DNA of 64,000 nucleotides from contig CAVXHG010000002.1 of the NCBI GenBank assembly GCA_963761525.1, positions 62,001 to 126,000 on the forward strand, in the 5' to 3' direction. A program made the position numbers and the translations under genes. Positions 46,530-54,471 of this stretch are shown piece after piece. The stretch comes from BOG-931 sp963761525. Lineage in GTDB: Bacteria; Pseudomonadota; Alphaproteobacteria; Rhizobiales; Xanthobacteraceae. The notes under the pieces are model-generated. The model was not told the origin of the DNA, did no database searches, and worked only from the letters and a program-made list of their open reading frames with translations. Numbering within the stretch: the stretch's first letter is position 1; each line of letters starts with the position of its first letter.

Positions 46530-46706
46530 ATGAGAAATGAACTTGCCACGCGTCGTCGCTCTTCGTCGCCGGCCAATGCATCGGATCCCCGGTTGGTGGT
46601 TTTGGCGTTTTGTCTGATCGGCCTCGTCGCGTCGTTATATTTCGCCACTCACACCGTTGGGCTCAATCAACTGCCTTTGCTCGTCCTCGAATACAATTCG
46701 GGTTGA
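46530..46706 (+). CDS. small membrane protein, unknown
   Basis: 58 aa from the ATG at 46530. Basic, Ser-rich N-terminus (MRNELATRRRSSSPANASDPR), then one transmembrane helix LVVLAFCLIGLVASLYFATHT and a short tail. The start site is weak (AAGGGG about 15 bases upstream). It stops five bases before the DUF1127 gene, which supports a two-gene unit of small stress-type proteins. No family is recognised. Confidence 0.5.
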   Translation: MRNELATRRRSSSPANASDPRLVVLAFCLIGLVASLYFATHTVGLNQLPLLVLEYNSG

Positions 46707-46710
46707 TCTC

Positions 46711-46923
46711 ATGCTCGAAGCACTGTCGCGAGCGAACGGACCGCCGAAATCGGATGCTGGCTCCATGGCGGTAAAGAGAATCTTCAGGACCATTCGCGAG
46801 TGGAGGCGACGGGCCCGCTCGCGCAGGGACCTGATGGCTCTCGACCCGCGCGACCTGCGGGATCTGCGCCTGACGCGCTTGGATGTTTTGAGAGAGGCGC
46901 GCAAATCATTCTGGACGGAATAG
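46711..46923 (+). CDS. DUF1127 small protein
   Basis: 70 aa. The C-terminal 45 residues (REWRRRARSRRDLMALDPRDLRDLRLTRLDVLREARKSFW) follow the DUF1127 pattern: Arg-rich helix, 'L..LDPRDLRDLRL' turn and 'REARKxFW' end. Small DUF1127 proteins of alphaproteobacteria are often stress-induced RNA-associated or phosphate/carbon-response factors; a role here is not shown. The start is ATG 46711, five bases after the small membrane protein stop, without a strong Shine-Dalgarno. Confidence 0.75.
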   Translation: MLEALSRANGPPKSDAGSMAVKRIFRTIREWRRRARSRRDLMALDPRDLRDLRLTRLDVLREARKSFWTE

Positions 46924-47749
46924 CCCCGGCCGTTTGCGAAGTTCTGCGTAACAAACCTAACGCCTGCATCAAGATAAAATTGTCGGGATAAGTTCCGACT
47001 TGGAGACCGGCCAATGTCATGCGTAATTAAGCTTCATGATATTGAAACCCGTAGCGCGGGAATAATACGTCGATATCCATTTGCCATCGCGTTTTTTTCG
47101 TCGGGCTCGCTCTCGCAGTTGCCTGCACGGTCTTCACCCCGACGGCCATTGGAAAGGTGGGTAGCGATCAGACGTTTCCAGTCGGCCTCTGATTGGCACC
47201 TAAGCGCCGCACCGCCTATCATCTAACACCTGGTTAGCTCCATGAAAGACACTTGGCTGTCACGGCTTGTTTGTGCGGTCATTCACGACGCGGATCACGC
47301 TGCGATCTGCGTAAGCGGTCGACAAGTCGAGTAGCTGTGTCGTCGCTGCGGTCGGCGCTGGGCCGCGCGTTCAACCATTATTCCTTCTCTCTGCGATTGG
47401 ATAATGCGGCGGTGACGATGCAGCGGCGAACATGTATGCCGAGAACGCAAGTCGCACTGCGACTTTCCTCCCATCTTGTCCAATGGCACGCCGCCTTTGT
47501 TCCCGCGCAGATTTCGATGAGGGTTGGCAACGGCCGTAAGCGATCCCAGCGCCCGGAAGGTGATGCACGCGATCGGGCGACTAACGGATCGACCTCAAAA
47601 TCCAGCATCCCTGTTGCCCGCGCAGAGACGCTGTGTCTTTTTTGTACGATTATAAACGTCTGTTATTGGCCCAAAGCGGTCATCGGGGCGACACCAACTC
47701 AGGTCCGCTATCGAGACGATAGCCAACATTCGCGGCCACTCTTGAACAA
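46924..47749. other. 826-base stretch with no supported gene
   Basis: Several overlapping frames are open but none has a start site, family motif or coding-like composition; the longest plus-strand frame (47253-47837) runs into the ligB fragment and is low-complexity. The stretch has lower GC than the flanks. At 47658-47692 it contains a member of the TCTGCT repeat family (GTCTGTTATTGGCCCAAAGC). It looks like decayed accessory DNA. Confidence 0.6.
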
Positions 47750-48003
47750 GAAGTGCGCCACACCGGCAACGGCGGCCATGAGGTGCGCAACTGGGTCGTC
47801 GCCCACGCCACCGCCGGGAACAAAGGCTTCGAGCTGATCGGTTACGCGCCGCTCGAGGAGATCTACGTCGGCTGCGCCTTCGCGGAATGGCGCGTTGCGG
47901 CGTAGGGCGAGTAATTATAAGCGGGCAAGCCAAGGTCCGCTTTCGGGTGAAAGCGGACCTCGCGATTTGACAGCGTCGGGTCTGCTAATGACCCGGAACG
48001 GAC
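47729..48003 (+). pseudogene. ligB 3'-end fragment, copy 2
   Basis: Carries the last 52 codons of a ligB-type gene with its TAG stop and the 98 bases after it. A few upstream codons (FAATLEQ against LASTLEN in ligB) also look homologous. Over 47750-48003 it matches copy 1 with about ten differences. All six in the coding part are synonymous: Gly, Gly, Leu, Gly, Arg and Val codons. An in-frame stop lies at 47720. There is no promoter or start, so no protein is expected. Confidence 0.85.
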
Positions 48004-48054
48004 CTCGCGCTGCCGTGGCTGAGGTACAGAAATCAAGAGTTTTGCACCGGACTG

Positions 48055-48448
48055 TCACGAACTCATTTGCTCGTGGAGAGGAGCTGAACCAACAGCTCTG
48101 GGGAGCCGCTTCCGCCAGGCGATCCAGCCGACGACTATTGATAGTGTCGCCACGATAAGCGGCGGCACCCCGTGCCCGTATTCGCCGTGGAGGGTGACGG
48201 TCGCGAGCGCCGCCAACATCACGGTACAGCCGAGCGCCGCGCCCCACAGCCGCGTCCGTGCCTCGCGCCAGCAGAACGGCGGTCGTGAGTTCCAGCGATC
48301 CGGTCACGAAATGGAACCAGTGCGGGTATCCCCACCGCAGATATTCCTCGTAGATAGACCCAGGGGCGAAGATGTTGCTGAGCGATCCCACGACGAAGAA
48401 AGCTGCAAGCGCGAAGGCCGAGACTTGGCGCCAGGAAATCTTTGACAT
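48055..48448 (-). pseudogene. DoxX family membrane protein, frameshifted
   Basis: Starts MSKISWRQVSAFALAAFFVVGS (ATG 48448). The frame is DoxX-like through the motif WGYPHWFHFVTGSLELTTAVLLA. At about 48264-48268 it must shift to the next frame, which continues REARTRLWGAALGCTVMLA, HGEYGHGVPPLIVATLSIVVGWIAWRK to LHEQMSS and a stop at 48055. The four-helix DoxX layout is then complete in about 131 aa. The span is 394 bases (3n+1). One extra G or a lost CG pair in a GCGCG tract would explain it. The gene follows the reductase gene, which transcribes toward it. Confidence 0.78.
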
Positions 48449-48574
48449 TTGTCCATCCTTTTCTGATGAGGGCGCTCGCGCCAAGAGACGGCCGGCCGCG
48501 ACGCATTCATTCCGAAGAAGATGCGAATTTCCGGAGCAGGTCCGAAAGTCGCATCTCATCGCTGATCTGCGGAC

Positions 48575-49447
48575 CTACGCCGTGGCGGCCTTCTGGGCCG
48601 CCGCGAAGACATCGCGGGGAAGCGTTGTGCCGGCGACGTGCTCCGTGCCGGCGACGCCGAGGTCCATCCAGCCCGCGTTGACGGCCTCGAACATCGCTTC
48701 AGCCGGTCCGGTTTGGCCCTTCGGGATGCCGAACTGCTCGAACGCTGCCGGCCATTCGGCCCGCGGGACAGCGAAGGCCTTGACTTCGCGCTGCATGACA
48801 TCGCCCAGTTGCGCTGCGACTTCATCCGCGCTGACCATCGAACCAAGTTCGATGACGCGATGCCCCGACCACGCCGGCCCGGTCAGCAGCGTCGCCACCT
48901 CGGCACCGATATCGTTCGTCGCGACCATCGTCGATTTCCGGCTGGTCGGATTGTAGTAAACGGGGAGCGTGCCGCCCTGGGCGACGTGCAGGCCGTAAAG
49001 GAAGTTTTCGAAGAACCCGCCGGCGCGCACGAAGGCGGTCGGCGATGTCAGTTTGCGAAAGCCTTGCTCCAGCAGCGACAGGGCGGTGATCATTCCCAGC
49101 CCGCTGGTCCGGTTCGCCCCCATCGACGAGAGCGCGACCACACGCGGCGGCGCGGCCTTGGTCAGCGCCTCGACATAGTTCGCGATGACGCCCTTGGCTT
49201 CCTTGAAATCCGGCGAGGGGGCCCAGACGGCCGGCAACATGACAAACGCGCCGTCGACGCCCTTGAGCGCCCGCTCGATGGCGGCCGCATTGTTCCAGTC
49301 GCCGTCGACCAGTTCGACACCTTGGTCCGTCCAGCTTGCCGCCTTCGCGCGGTCGCGAACCAGCGCGCGTACTTTCTTACCTTGCGCCAACAGATGTGTG
49401 GCCGTTGCGCCGCCGACTTTTCCTGTAATTCCCATAACGAGAAACAT
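48575..49447 (-). CDS. NmrA/NAD(P)-binding atypical SDR, quinone reductase-like
   Basis: 290 aa from ATG 49447, with AGGAG eight bases upstream; upstream in-frame codons are discarded. NAD(P)-binding start MFLVMGITGKVGGATATHLLAQGK (residues 1-24), DGDWNNAAAIERALKGVDGAFVMLP, and SSMGANRTS in place of an active-site Ser-Tyr-Lys. It matches NmrA-like and QorB-type proteins that bind NADPH and may reduce quinones or act as redox sensors. It is divergent from an HxlR regulator gene, and a DoxX gene follows, a common electrophile-stress grouping. Confidence 0.87.
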   Translation of the reverse strand: MFLVMGITGKVGGATATHLLAQGKKVRALVRDRAKAASWTDQGVELVDGDWNNAAAIERALKGVDGAFVMLPAVWAPSPDFKEAKGVIANYVEALTKAAPPRVVALSSMGANRTSGLGMITALSLLEQGFRKLTSPTAFVRAGGFFENFLYGLHVAQGGTLPVYYNPTSRKSTMVATNDIGAEVATLLTGPAWSGHRVIELGSMVSADEVAAQLGDVMQREVKAFAVPRAEWPAAFEQFGIPKGQTGPAEAMFEAVNAGWMDLGVAGTEHVAGTTLPRDVFAAAQKAATA

Positions 49448-49486
49448 GCGTATTCTCCTGGTGCTAAATGGTCTATATTCTAGGGT

Positions 49487-49506
49487 AGGTCTCATCATAA
49501 AGACCT
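49487..49506. promoter_or_regulatory. candidate HxlR operator
   Basis: AGGTCT (49487-49492) and AGACCT (49501-49506) are perfect inverted arms separated by eight bases. The site lies between the reductase start (49447, minus strand) and the HxlR start (49567, plus strand), the usual place for an HxlR-family operator controlling both genes. Confidence 0.45.
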
Positions 49507-49566
49507 TGGAGCCTGCACCGTAAGGAGGCAGTTTTTTGTAACCAGGAGAGAAAAAGGGAGACCCGC

Positions 49567-49989
49567 ATGAGCGACGCATTGAGCGCGATCGAGCGATTCA
49601 GCCGATATCAATCGGACGACGCCCAGTCAGCAGAATCCGTACATTGCCCGGTGCGCGACGTGCTCGACCGCATCGGCGACAAATGGAGCATACTCATGAT
49701 CATGACCCTCGCGATGCGACCGCAGCGCTTCAGCGAGCTTCACCGAGCCATCCGCGACATCTCCAAGCGCATGCTCACCCAGACGCTGCGCGACCTGGAG
49801 CGCGACGGACTTATCACCCGCCATGTCTTTCCGACCAAGCCGCCGAGCGTTGAATATTGCCTTTCCCCGCTAGGCCAATCCCTGCTGGAGCCGATGGCGA
49901 GCCTCATCGATTGGGCCGACCGTCGTTATTCCGATATCCACGCCGCGCGCGTCCGCTTTGACGGAGCACCCTGTGATGTCCCGCGCTAG
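49567..49989 (+). CDS. HxlR family transcriptional regulator
   Basis: 140 aa. Contains CPVRDVLDRIGDKWSILMIMTLAMRPQRFSELHRAI (residues 28-63) with the conserved Cys near the N-terminus that in YodB/HypR-type members senses quinones or disulfide stress, followed by SKRMLTQTLRDLERDGLITRHVFPTKPPSVEYCLSPLGQSLLEPM, the winged helix. AAAAAGGGAG precedes the ATG. It is divergent from the NmrA-like reductase gene, its probable target. About 140 bases after the stop lies ligB fragment copy 3. Confidence 0.93.
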   Translation: MSDALSAIERFSRYQSDDAQSAESVHCPVRDVLDRIGDKWSILMIMTLAMRPQRFSELHRAIRDISKRMLTQTLRDLERDGLITRHVFPTKPPSVEYCLSPLGQSLLEPMASLIDWADRRYSDIHAARVRFDGAPCDVPR

Positions 49990-50128
49990 TGATGTGAAAC
50001 AGAAGTTCGCATCATCGTATGTGAGGTCTGGCGGCGTGCTTCAGATGGAGATACCAGCGGCCGGCTCGTTCTCTCGCTGCCGAGAGAATGGATGTCGGCA
50101 TTCGTTACATCGATGGCCGCTGGCCCGC

Positions 50129-50259
50129 GCCGCGGCCAGGAACAAAGGCTTCGAGCTGATCGGCTACACGCCGCTTGAGGAGATCTACGTCGGTTGCGCC
50201 TTCGCGGAGTGGCGGTGTAGGCGGACCTCGCGATTTGACAGCGTCGTGTCTGCTAATGA
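50129..50259 (+). repeat. ligB 3'-end fragment, copy 3 (internally deleted)
   Basis: From 50141 to 50215 it matches ligB codons NKGFELIGYTPLEEIYVGCA...W with two mismatches in 75 bases. Then about 54 bases covering the stop and downstream region are missing, and the match resumes at GCGGACCTCGCGATTTGACAG to TGCTAATGA. At all positions where copies 1 and 2 differ and it can be compared, it agrees with copy 1. It lies between the HxlR gene and the end of the secreted protein gene on the other strand. Confidence 0.85.
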
Positions 50260-50972
50260 GCTCTTAGCGGACAAATCGGGCCGTGCGGGATATCGGCTTG
50301 TGTCGCCGGGTACCACTTTAGCTGCTTAAGATACGCGACAAACGCGGATACGTTTTCGTACAACTGCATCCATTGATCCTCCCTAAATGAACCATCGGTA
50401 AATCTGTAGCGTAGGCGCAAATCCGAATTGAGAACAATGGAGACATCGGATAACGGATAAAATGGAGGACGGTCAGTCGACTTTTGAACGATTAGAGGAC
50501 TTCCGAATTCATTCTTGTAGTCTTTACGTACGAAAATTCCAGACTGCGCGTAATTAGCCACTTTAACAAATCCGTTGGCATCCGCTTGCAACTTTGACGC
50601 CTCGTCAAACCAGAGCAGCTCTTCAGGACTTATTCTCATATATTGTCCGGCCTGGAAGCTCAGGTCGATGATTGCAGGCAGATCGAACGAGGGGGTCGCG
50701 TACCAGCTGTCACGAGCAACAAATATTATAGTTCGGACATCGACCGGATCGGAGGTCGGAAGTTTGGCACTTCCTTTCGCACCAACCGCAACAATGGCCA
50801 CATCTCGACGGGAAAGCCATGTCTTCGGGAATGAAAGCTTGTATGTCCCGAGGTTTAGCCGCTGAACCTCGTCAGCGGCCATCGCTGGCGGACCGCTCAG
50901 AGCTGACAGCGCGGCAAACATCGCGATTACTCGCAAAACAGTCTTACGCCGAGAGGCCAGGGCGATTGTCAT
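50253..50972 (-). CDS. secreted protein, unknown function
   Basis: 239 aa. Signal peptide (MTIALASRRKTVLRVIAMFAALSALSGPP, cleaved near AMA-AD), then a beta-rich domain beginning VQRLNLGTYKLSFPKTWLSRRD and containing PVDVRTIIFVARDSWYATPSFDLPAI. No family recognised. The last codons and TAG stop come from ligB fragment copy 3 (the TAG is the complement of CTA in TGCTAATGA), so the native C-terminus may have been lost when the fragment arrived. GC content is lower than in the core genes. Confidence 0.65.
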   Translation of the reverse strand: MTIALASRRKTVLRVIAMFAALSALSGPPAMAADEVQRLNLGTYKLSFPKTWLSRRDVAIVAVGAKGSAKLPTSDPVDVRTIIFVARDSWYATPSFDLPAIIDLSFQAGQYMRISPEELLWFDEASKLQADANGFVKVANYAQSGIFVRKDYKNEFGSPLIVQKSTDRPPFYPLSDVSIVLNSDLRLRYRFTDGSFREDQWMQLYENVSAFVAYLKQLKWYPATQADIPHGPICPLRAH

Positions 50973-51061
50973 AGCCTACCTTTCGATGGCTACGAAACCT
51001 ATGATGCAGATGGTTTAGCAAGCGTTGCAAATCATTATAGTTAGCCGGATTTGCCGGTTCA

Positions 51062-51280
51062 CTATTTCGGCGCATTGACCGAGATAGAGGCCGTTTCGGC
51101 GGACAGTTCGCGCACAGCCATTTCGGCTTCCGCCTGTACCGAGTTGAGATCGCAACCAAAAGACACCGGCAGCGCGACGCTCTTTTCAGGGTCATCATCC
51201 CAGAGCACAGTCACAATAGATCGTTTCCGGATTAGATCGTGGGTCAGCGCCACAATGGTCATGGATTTTGGCACAGTCAT
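51062..51280 (-). CDS. small protein, unknown function
   Basis: 72 aa from ATG 51280, or 70 aa from a GTG two codons in, which has TTAGGAG at a better distance. The product, with MTIVALTHDLIRKRSIVTVLWDDDPEKS and VQAEAEMAVRELSAE, has a mixed charged sequence with one likely beta-strand and a C-terminal helix. No family recognised. It lies between the secreted protein gene and the decarboxylase and is transcribed toward the former. Confidence 0.5.
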   Translation of the reverse strand: MTVPKSMTIVALTHDLIRKRSIVTVLWDDDPEKSVALPVSFGCDLNSVQAEAEMAVRELSAETASISVNAPK

Positions 51281-51324
51281 CTCCTAATTCGGGCCGCCTC
51301 ACTTGGAGGACTTTTCTCATACTC

Positions 51325-51354
51325 CATTGCCCAAAGTAGACATTGGGGCGACAT
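51325..51354. repeat. member of the TCTGCT dispersed repeat family
   Basis: ATTGCCCAAAGTAGACATTGG followed by GGCGACATC resembles the 47658 member (ATTGGCCCAAAGCGGTCATCG then GGGCGACACC). It is in the 150-base gap before the decarboxylase gene and is the last member found on this side of the accessory region. Confidence 0.55.
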
Positions 51355-51430
51355 CAAGACGCAAGTCATACGACTGTCACGCAAAGCAATAAGCTCCCTC
51401 GGCTAAACCTCAGCCGGGCTTATTGCATCC

Positions 51431-53792
51431 ATGAACTTCTCGCAGCGTTTCACTTTTCTGTTCTCAGCGCCGACTTTCGAGTCCGAAGATCTCGAAGGAC
51501 TGCGCGTTGCCGAGATCATCGCCGCGATCCAGCGGCAGGGCTTTGAAGTCGTCAACGCGCGCCGCATCGAAGATGCGGAAATCGTGGTGCAGACCGATGC
51601 CGCGATCGGCTGTCTCGTGGTCGATTGGGGCAAGAAGGGTCTCGAGGGCAAAACAGCGTCGCTGATCAACCTGATGCGCCGGCGCGGCCTGGAAATGCCG
51701 ATTGTTCTCCTGGTTCGGCGGCGGCGCTTTGAAGACATTCCGGTCGAAGTGCTCGACTTCATCGACGGTTATGTTTTTCTGGCCGAAGAGACGCCGGAAT
51801 TTATCGCGCGGAATCTGGTCAGCCGGCTGCGGCAATACGCCGACACATTGAAGACGCCGTTCTTCGGCGCTTTGGTGGAATACGCCGAGAAGGGCAACCA
51901 GTTGTGGACCTGTCCCGGACACAACGGCGGCATATTCTACAACCGCAGTCCGATCGGGCGTATTTTCAAGGAGCATCTTGGCGAGGCGGTGTTCCGCGAC
52001 GACCTCGACAATTCGATCCTGGAGCTTGGCGACCTGCTCACCCATGAAGGGCCGGCGCTCGCCGCGCAAAAGGAAGCAGCGGCGATCTTCGGTGCCGAGC
52101 GCACCTATTTCGTTCTTAACGGCACCTCCGCATCCAACAAGATCGTGATGGCGGCGCTGATCGCCGACGGCGATCTGGTGCTGTTCGATCGCAACAATCA
52201 CAAGGCGGCGCATCAAGGCGCTTTGCTGGTCGGCGGCGGCATTCCGGTTTATCTGCCGACCGATCGCAACGCCCATGGCTTGATCGGGCCGATCATGCCG
52301 TCGGCGTTCGATGAGCAAGCCATTCGCGAAGCGATCCGCTCCAATCCGCTGGTCAAGGACCCGGAGGCGTGGCAGCGGCCGCGGCCGTTTCGCGCGGCCG
52401 TGATCGAACAATGCACCTATGACGGCACCATCTACGATGCGCAGTACATCATCGAGCGCATTGGGCCGTTATGCGATTACATCCTGTTCGATGAAGCCTG
52501 GGCCGGATTCATGAAGTTCCATCCGATCTATGCCGGCCGTTTCGCGATGGGACTGAAGAATCTCGGCGATGCCGCACCCGGCATCATCGCCACGCAATCG
52601 ACTCACAAGCAGCTGGCCAGCTTCTCGCAGGCTTCACAGATCCATGTGAAAGACAGCCACATTCGGGGGCAGCGCCGCCGGGTCGAGCATCGCCGCTTCA
52701 ACGAGAGCTTCTTGCTGCACGCCTCGACGTCACCGTTCTATCCATTGTTCGCTTCGCTGGATGTCGGCGCGCAAATGATGAAGGGCCGTTCCGGCGAGGT
52801 ATTGTGGGACGACACCATCCGGCTTGGCATCGAATTGCGGAAGAAACTGCGCGCTGTGCAGCGCGAATTCGAGCGCAAGGAAGCCGATCCGGCGCGGCGC
52901 TGGTTCTTCGATCCATTCGTGCCCGACATGGTGCGAATACCTGACGCCGCGCGCGACGGCGGCGTGCATGAAGTGCCCTGGGAAAGCGTGGCGACTGACG
53001 CTCTGGCGAGTCACTGGGCATTTCTGGGAGTTCTCGCCCGGCGCGCACTGGCATGGATTTTCCGATTTTCCTGCGGGCTATGCGATCACCGATCCCAACA
53101 AGCTGACGTTGCTGACGCCGGGGTTCAATCGCGCCACGGGAGAATATGAGGCGCACGGGGTGCCGGCACCGATCGTGGCGCAGTATCTGCGCGAGAACCG
53201 CGTCGTTTGCGAGAAGAACGACCTGAACTCGCTGTTGTTCTTGCTGACCCCCGGTGTCGAAGCCAGCAAGGCGGGGACCCTGGTTTCCACTCTGGTCGCG
53301 TTCAAGCGGCTGCACGATGAAAATGCGCTGCTCGAAAATGTCATTCCGGATTTCGTCCGCGCGCAATCGCGCCGCCGCTATGCCGGCACGCGGCTGCGCG
53401 ATCTCTGCGCCGAAATGCACGCATTCTTCCGTGCGGCCAATGTCTGCGCGCTGCAAAAGGCGCAATTCACCGCCGGCCACTTCCCGGAATTGGCCATGAC
53501 GCCGCACGAGGCGAACCGGAATTTGGTACGCAACAATGTTGATTACTTGCCGATCGACAACATTGAAGGCCGCATCGCGGCGACGCTGTCCGTCGTGTAT
53601 CCGCCCGGGATCCCCACCATCGTGCCCGGCGAGCGGCTCGATGCGCGGGCGCGTCCGATGATCGACTATCTCAAAATGTTCGAGCGCGCGAGCAATCTGT
53701 TCCCGGGTTTCGATACCGAGATCCAGGGCATCTATCGCGAAGTTGACGCCAGTGGGACAGTCCGGTTTTACACCTACGTGGTGCATGAATGA
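51431..53792 (+). pseudogene. Orn/Lys/Arg decarboxylase (fold type I PLP), frameshifted
   Basis: PLP-dependent decarboxylase of the biodegradative arginine/lysine/ornithine type. N-terminal wing (receiver-like) domain to about residue 135, then WTCPGHNGGIFYNRSPIG, LNGTSASNKIV, FDEAWAGFMKFHP and the PLP Lys in QSTHKQLASFSQASQIH. At 53021 the in-frame TTT is followed by C, and the rest of the protein (WEFSPGAHWHGFSDFPAGYAITDPNKLT to TYVVHE) is in the +1 frame. Removing one T restores a 786-residue protein; the span is 2362 bases (3n+1). Acid-stress or polyamine synthesis roles are both possible. The gene is co-directional with the GNAT gene. Confidence 0.85.
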
Positions 53793-53840
53793 GACACGCC
53801 GGCGCACCTGCGTCCCAGACGGAATAAATCATCCAGTCGC

Positions 53841-54425
53841 ATGACGGCGTTACAGAATCCGATCACGATCCGTGCCTCGCGCGATGACGACCTTGACGCG
53901 ATGCTCGCGATTTATCGTCATCATATCGCGCGTGGCGTCGATCCCTCACTGATACATGTCAGCGAAGAACCGCAGGCCGACGACATCAAACGGCGGCGGC
54001 GTACGATGCGCAGGCACCGGCTGCCGCATCTCGTCGCCGATTGCGGCGGGTTCGTCGTCGGCTATGCCTTTGCGGTGCTGTTCCGCAAGAGACCGGCGTA
54101 CCGCTATACGCTCAAACACTCGATCTACGTGCATCCCGATCATCTGCATTCCGGCATCGGCCGCATGCTGCTGCCGGCGTTGATCGACGCTTGCGCCGCG
54201 GCCGGTTACCGGCAAATGATCGGCTACATCGATGCCGCCAACGCGCCTTCGATCCAGCTGCACAAATCGTGCGGCTTCAACCAGATCGGCTATCTGGCTT
54301 CGGTCGGTTACAAATTCGGCCATTGGACCGATGTGGTGATGATGCAGCGGTCGCTGGGCAGCGGGGGTGCAAGCCCTCCCGAGGTGTGGCTTCCGCCATC
54401 GCCGGAAACAAACGCTTCGAGCTGA
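53841..54425 (+). CDS. GNAT N-acetyltransferase, phosphinothricin acetyltransferase-like
   Basis: 194 aa. Begins ITIRASRDDDLDAMLAIYRHHI; the acetyl-CoA loop is VHPDHLHSGIGRMLLPAL near residues 93-110, and IGYIDAANAPSIQLHKSCGFNQIGYLASVGYKFGHWTDVVMMQR matches the Pat/Bar subgroup, which acetylates amino compounds. The last nine codons and the TGA come from ligB fragment copy 4, so the native C-terminus may be replaced. It follows the decarboxylase by 48 bases; it could acetylate the amine product, but that is only positional inference. Confidence 0.85.
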   Translation: MTALQNPITIRASRDDDLDAMLAIYRHHIARGVDPSLIHVSEEPQADDIKRRRRTMRRHRLPHLVADCGGFVVGYAFAVLFRKRPAYRYTLKHSIYVHPDHLHSGIGRMLLPALIDACAAAGYRQMIGYIDAANAPSIQLHKSCGFNQIGYLASVGYKFGHWTDVVMMQRSLGSGGASPPEVWLPPSPETNASS

Positions 54426-54431
54426 TCGGTT
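54394..54431 (+). repeat. ligB 3'-end fragment, copy 4 (short)
   Basis: CGCCA(T/C)CGCCGG then AACAAA and GCTTCGAGCTGATCGG match ligB codons with four mismatches in 38 bases. Copies 1, 2 and 3 share the same block (ligB: GNKGFELIG). This is the shortest and most diverged copy and it supplies the stop of the GNAT gene in another frame. Confidence 0.7.
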
Positions 54432-54471
54432 GTGGGCTGCGCGAGGGAAGATTCCAACGCCTGGAGAATCG

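Noticed and set aside
47253..47837. A 194-codon plus-strand ORF in the accessory region
   Set aside because: It has no start site or motif, crosses a dispersed repeat and then reads the ligB fragment in the wrong frame. It is chance open frame in GC-rich DNA.
49958..50329. A 123-codon ORF containing LigB-like residues NKGFELIGYTPLEEIY
   Set aside because: The LigB part is fragment copy 3 only; the sequence before and after is unrelated and there is no start site. Treated as a repeat, not a gene.
54394..54431. Chance similarity of copy 4 to ligB
   Set aside because: 34 of 38 bases match in the same block found in three other copies in the same region and direction, so chance is unlikely; kept as a fragment.
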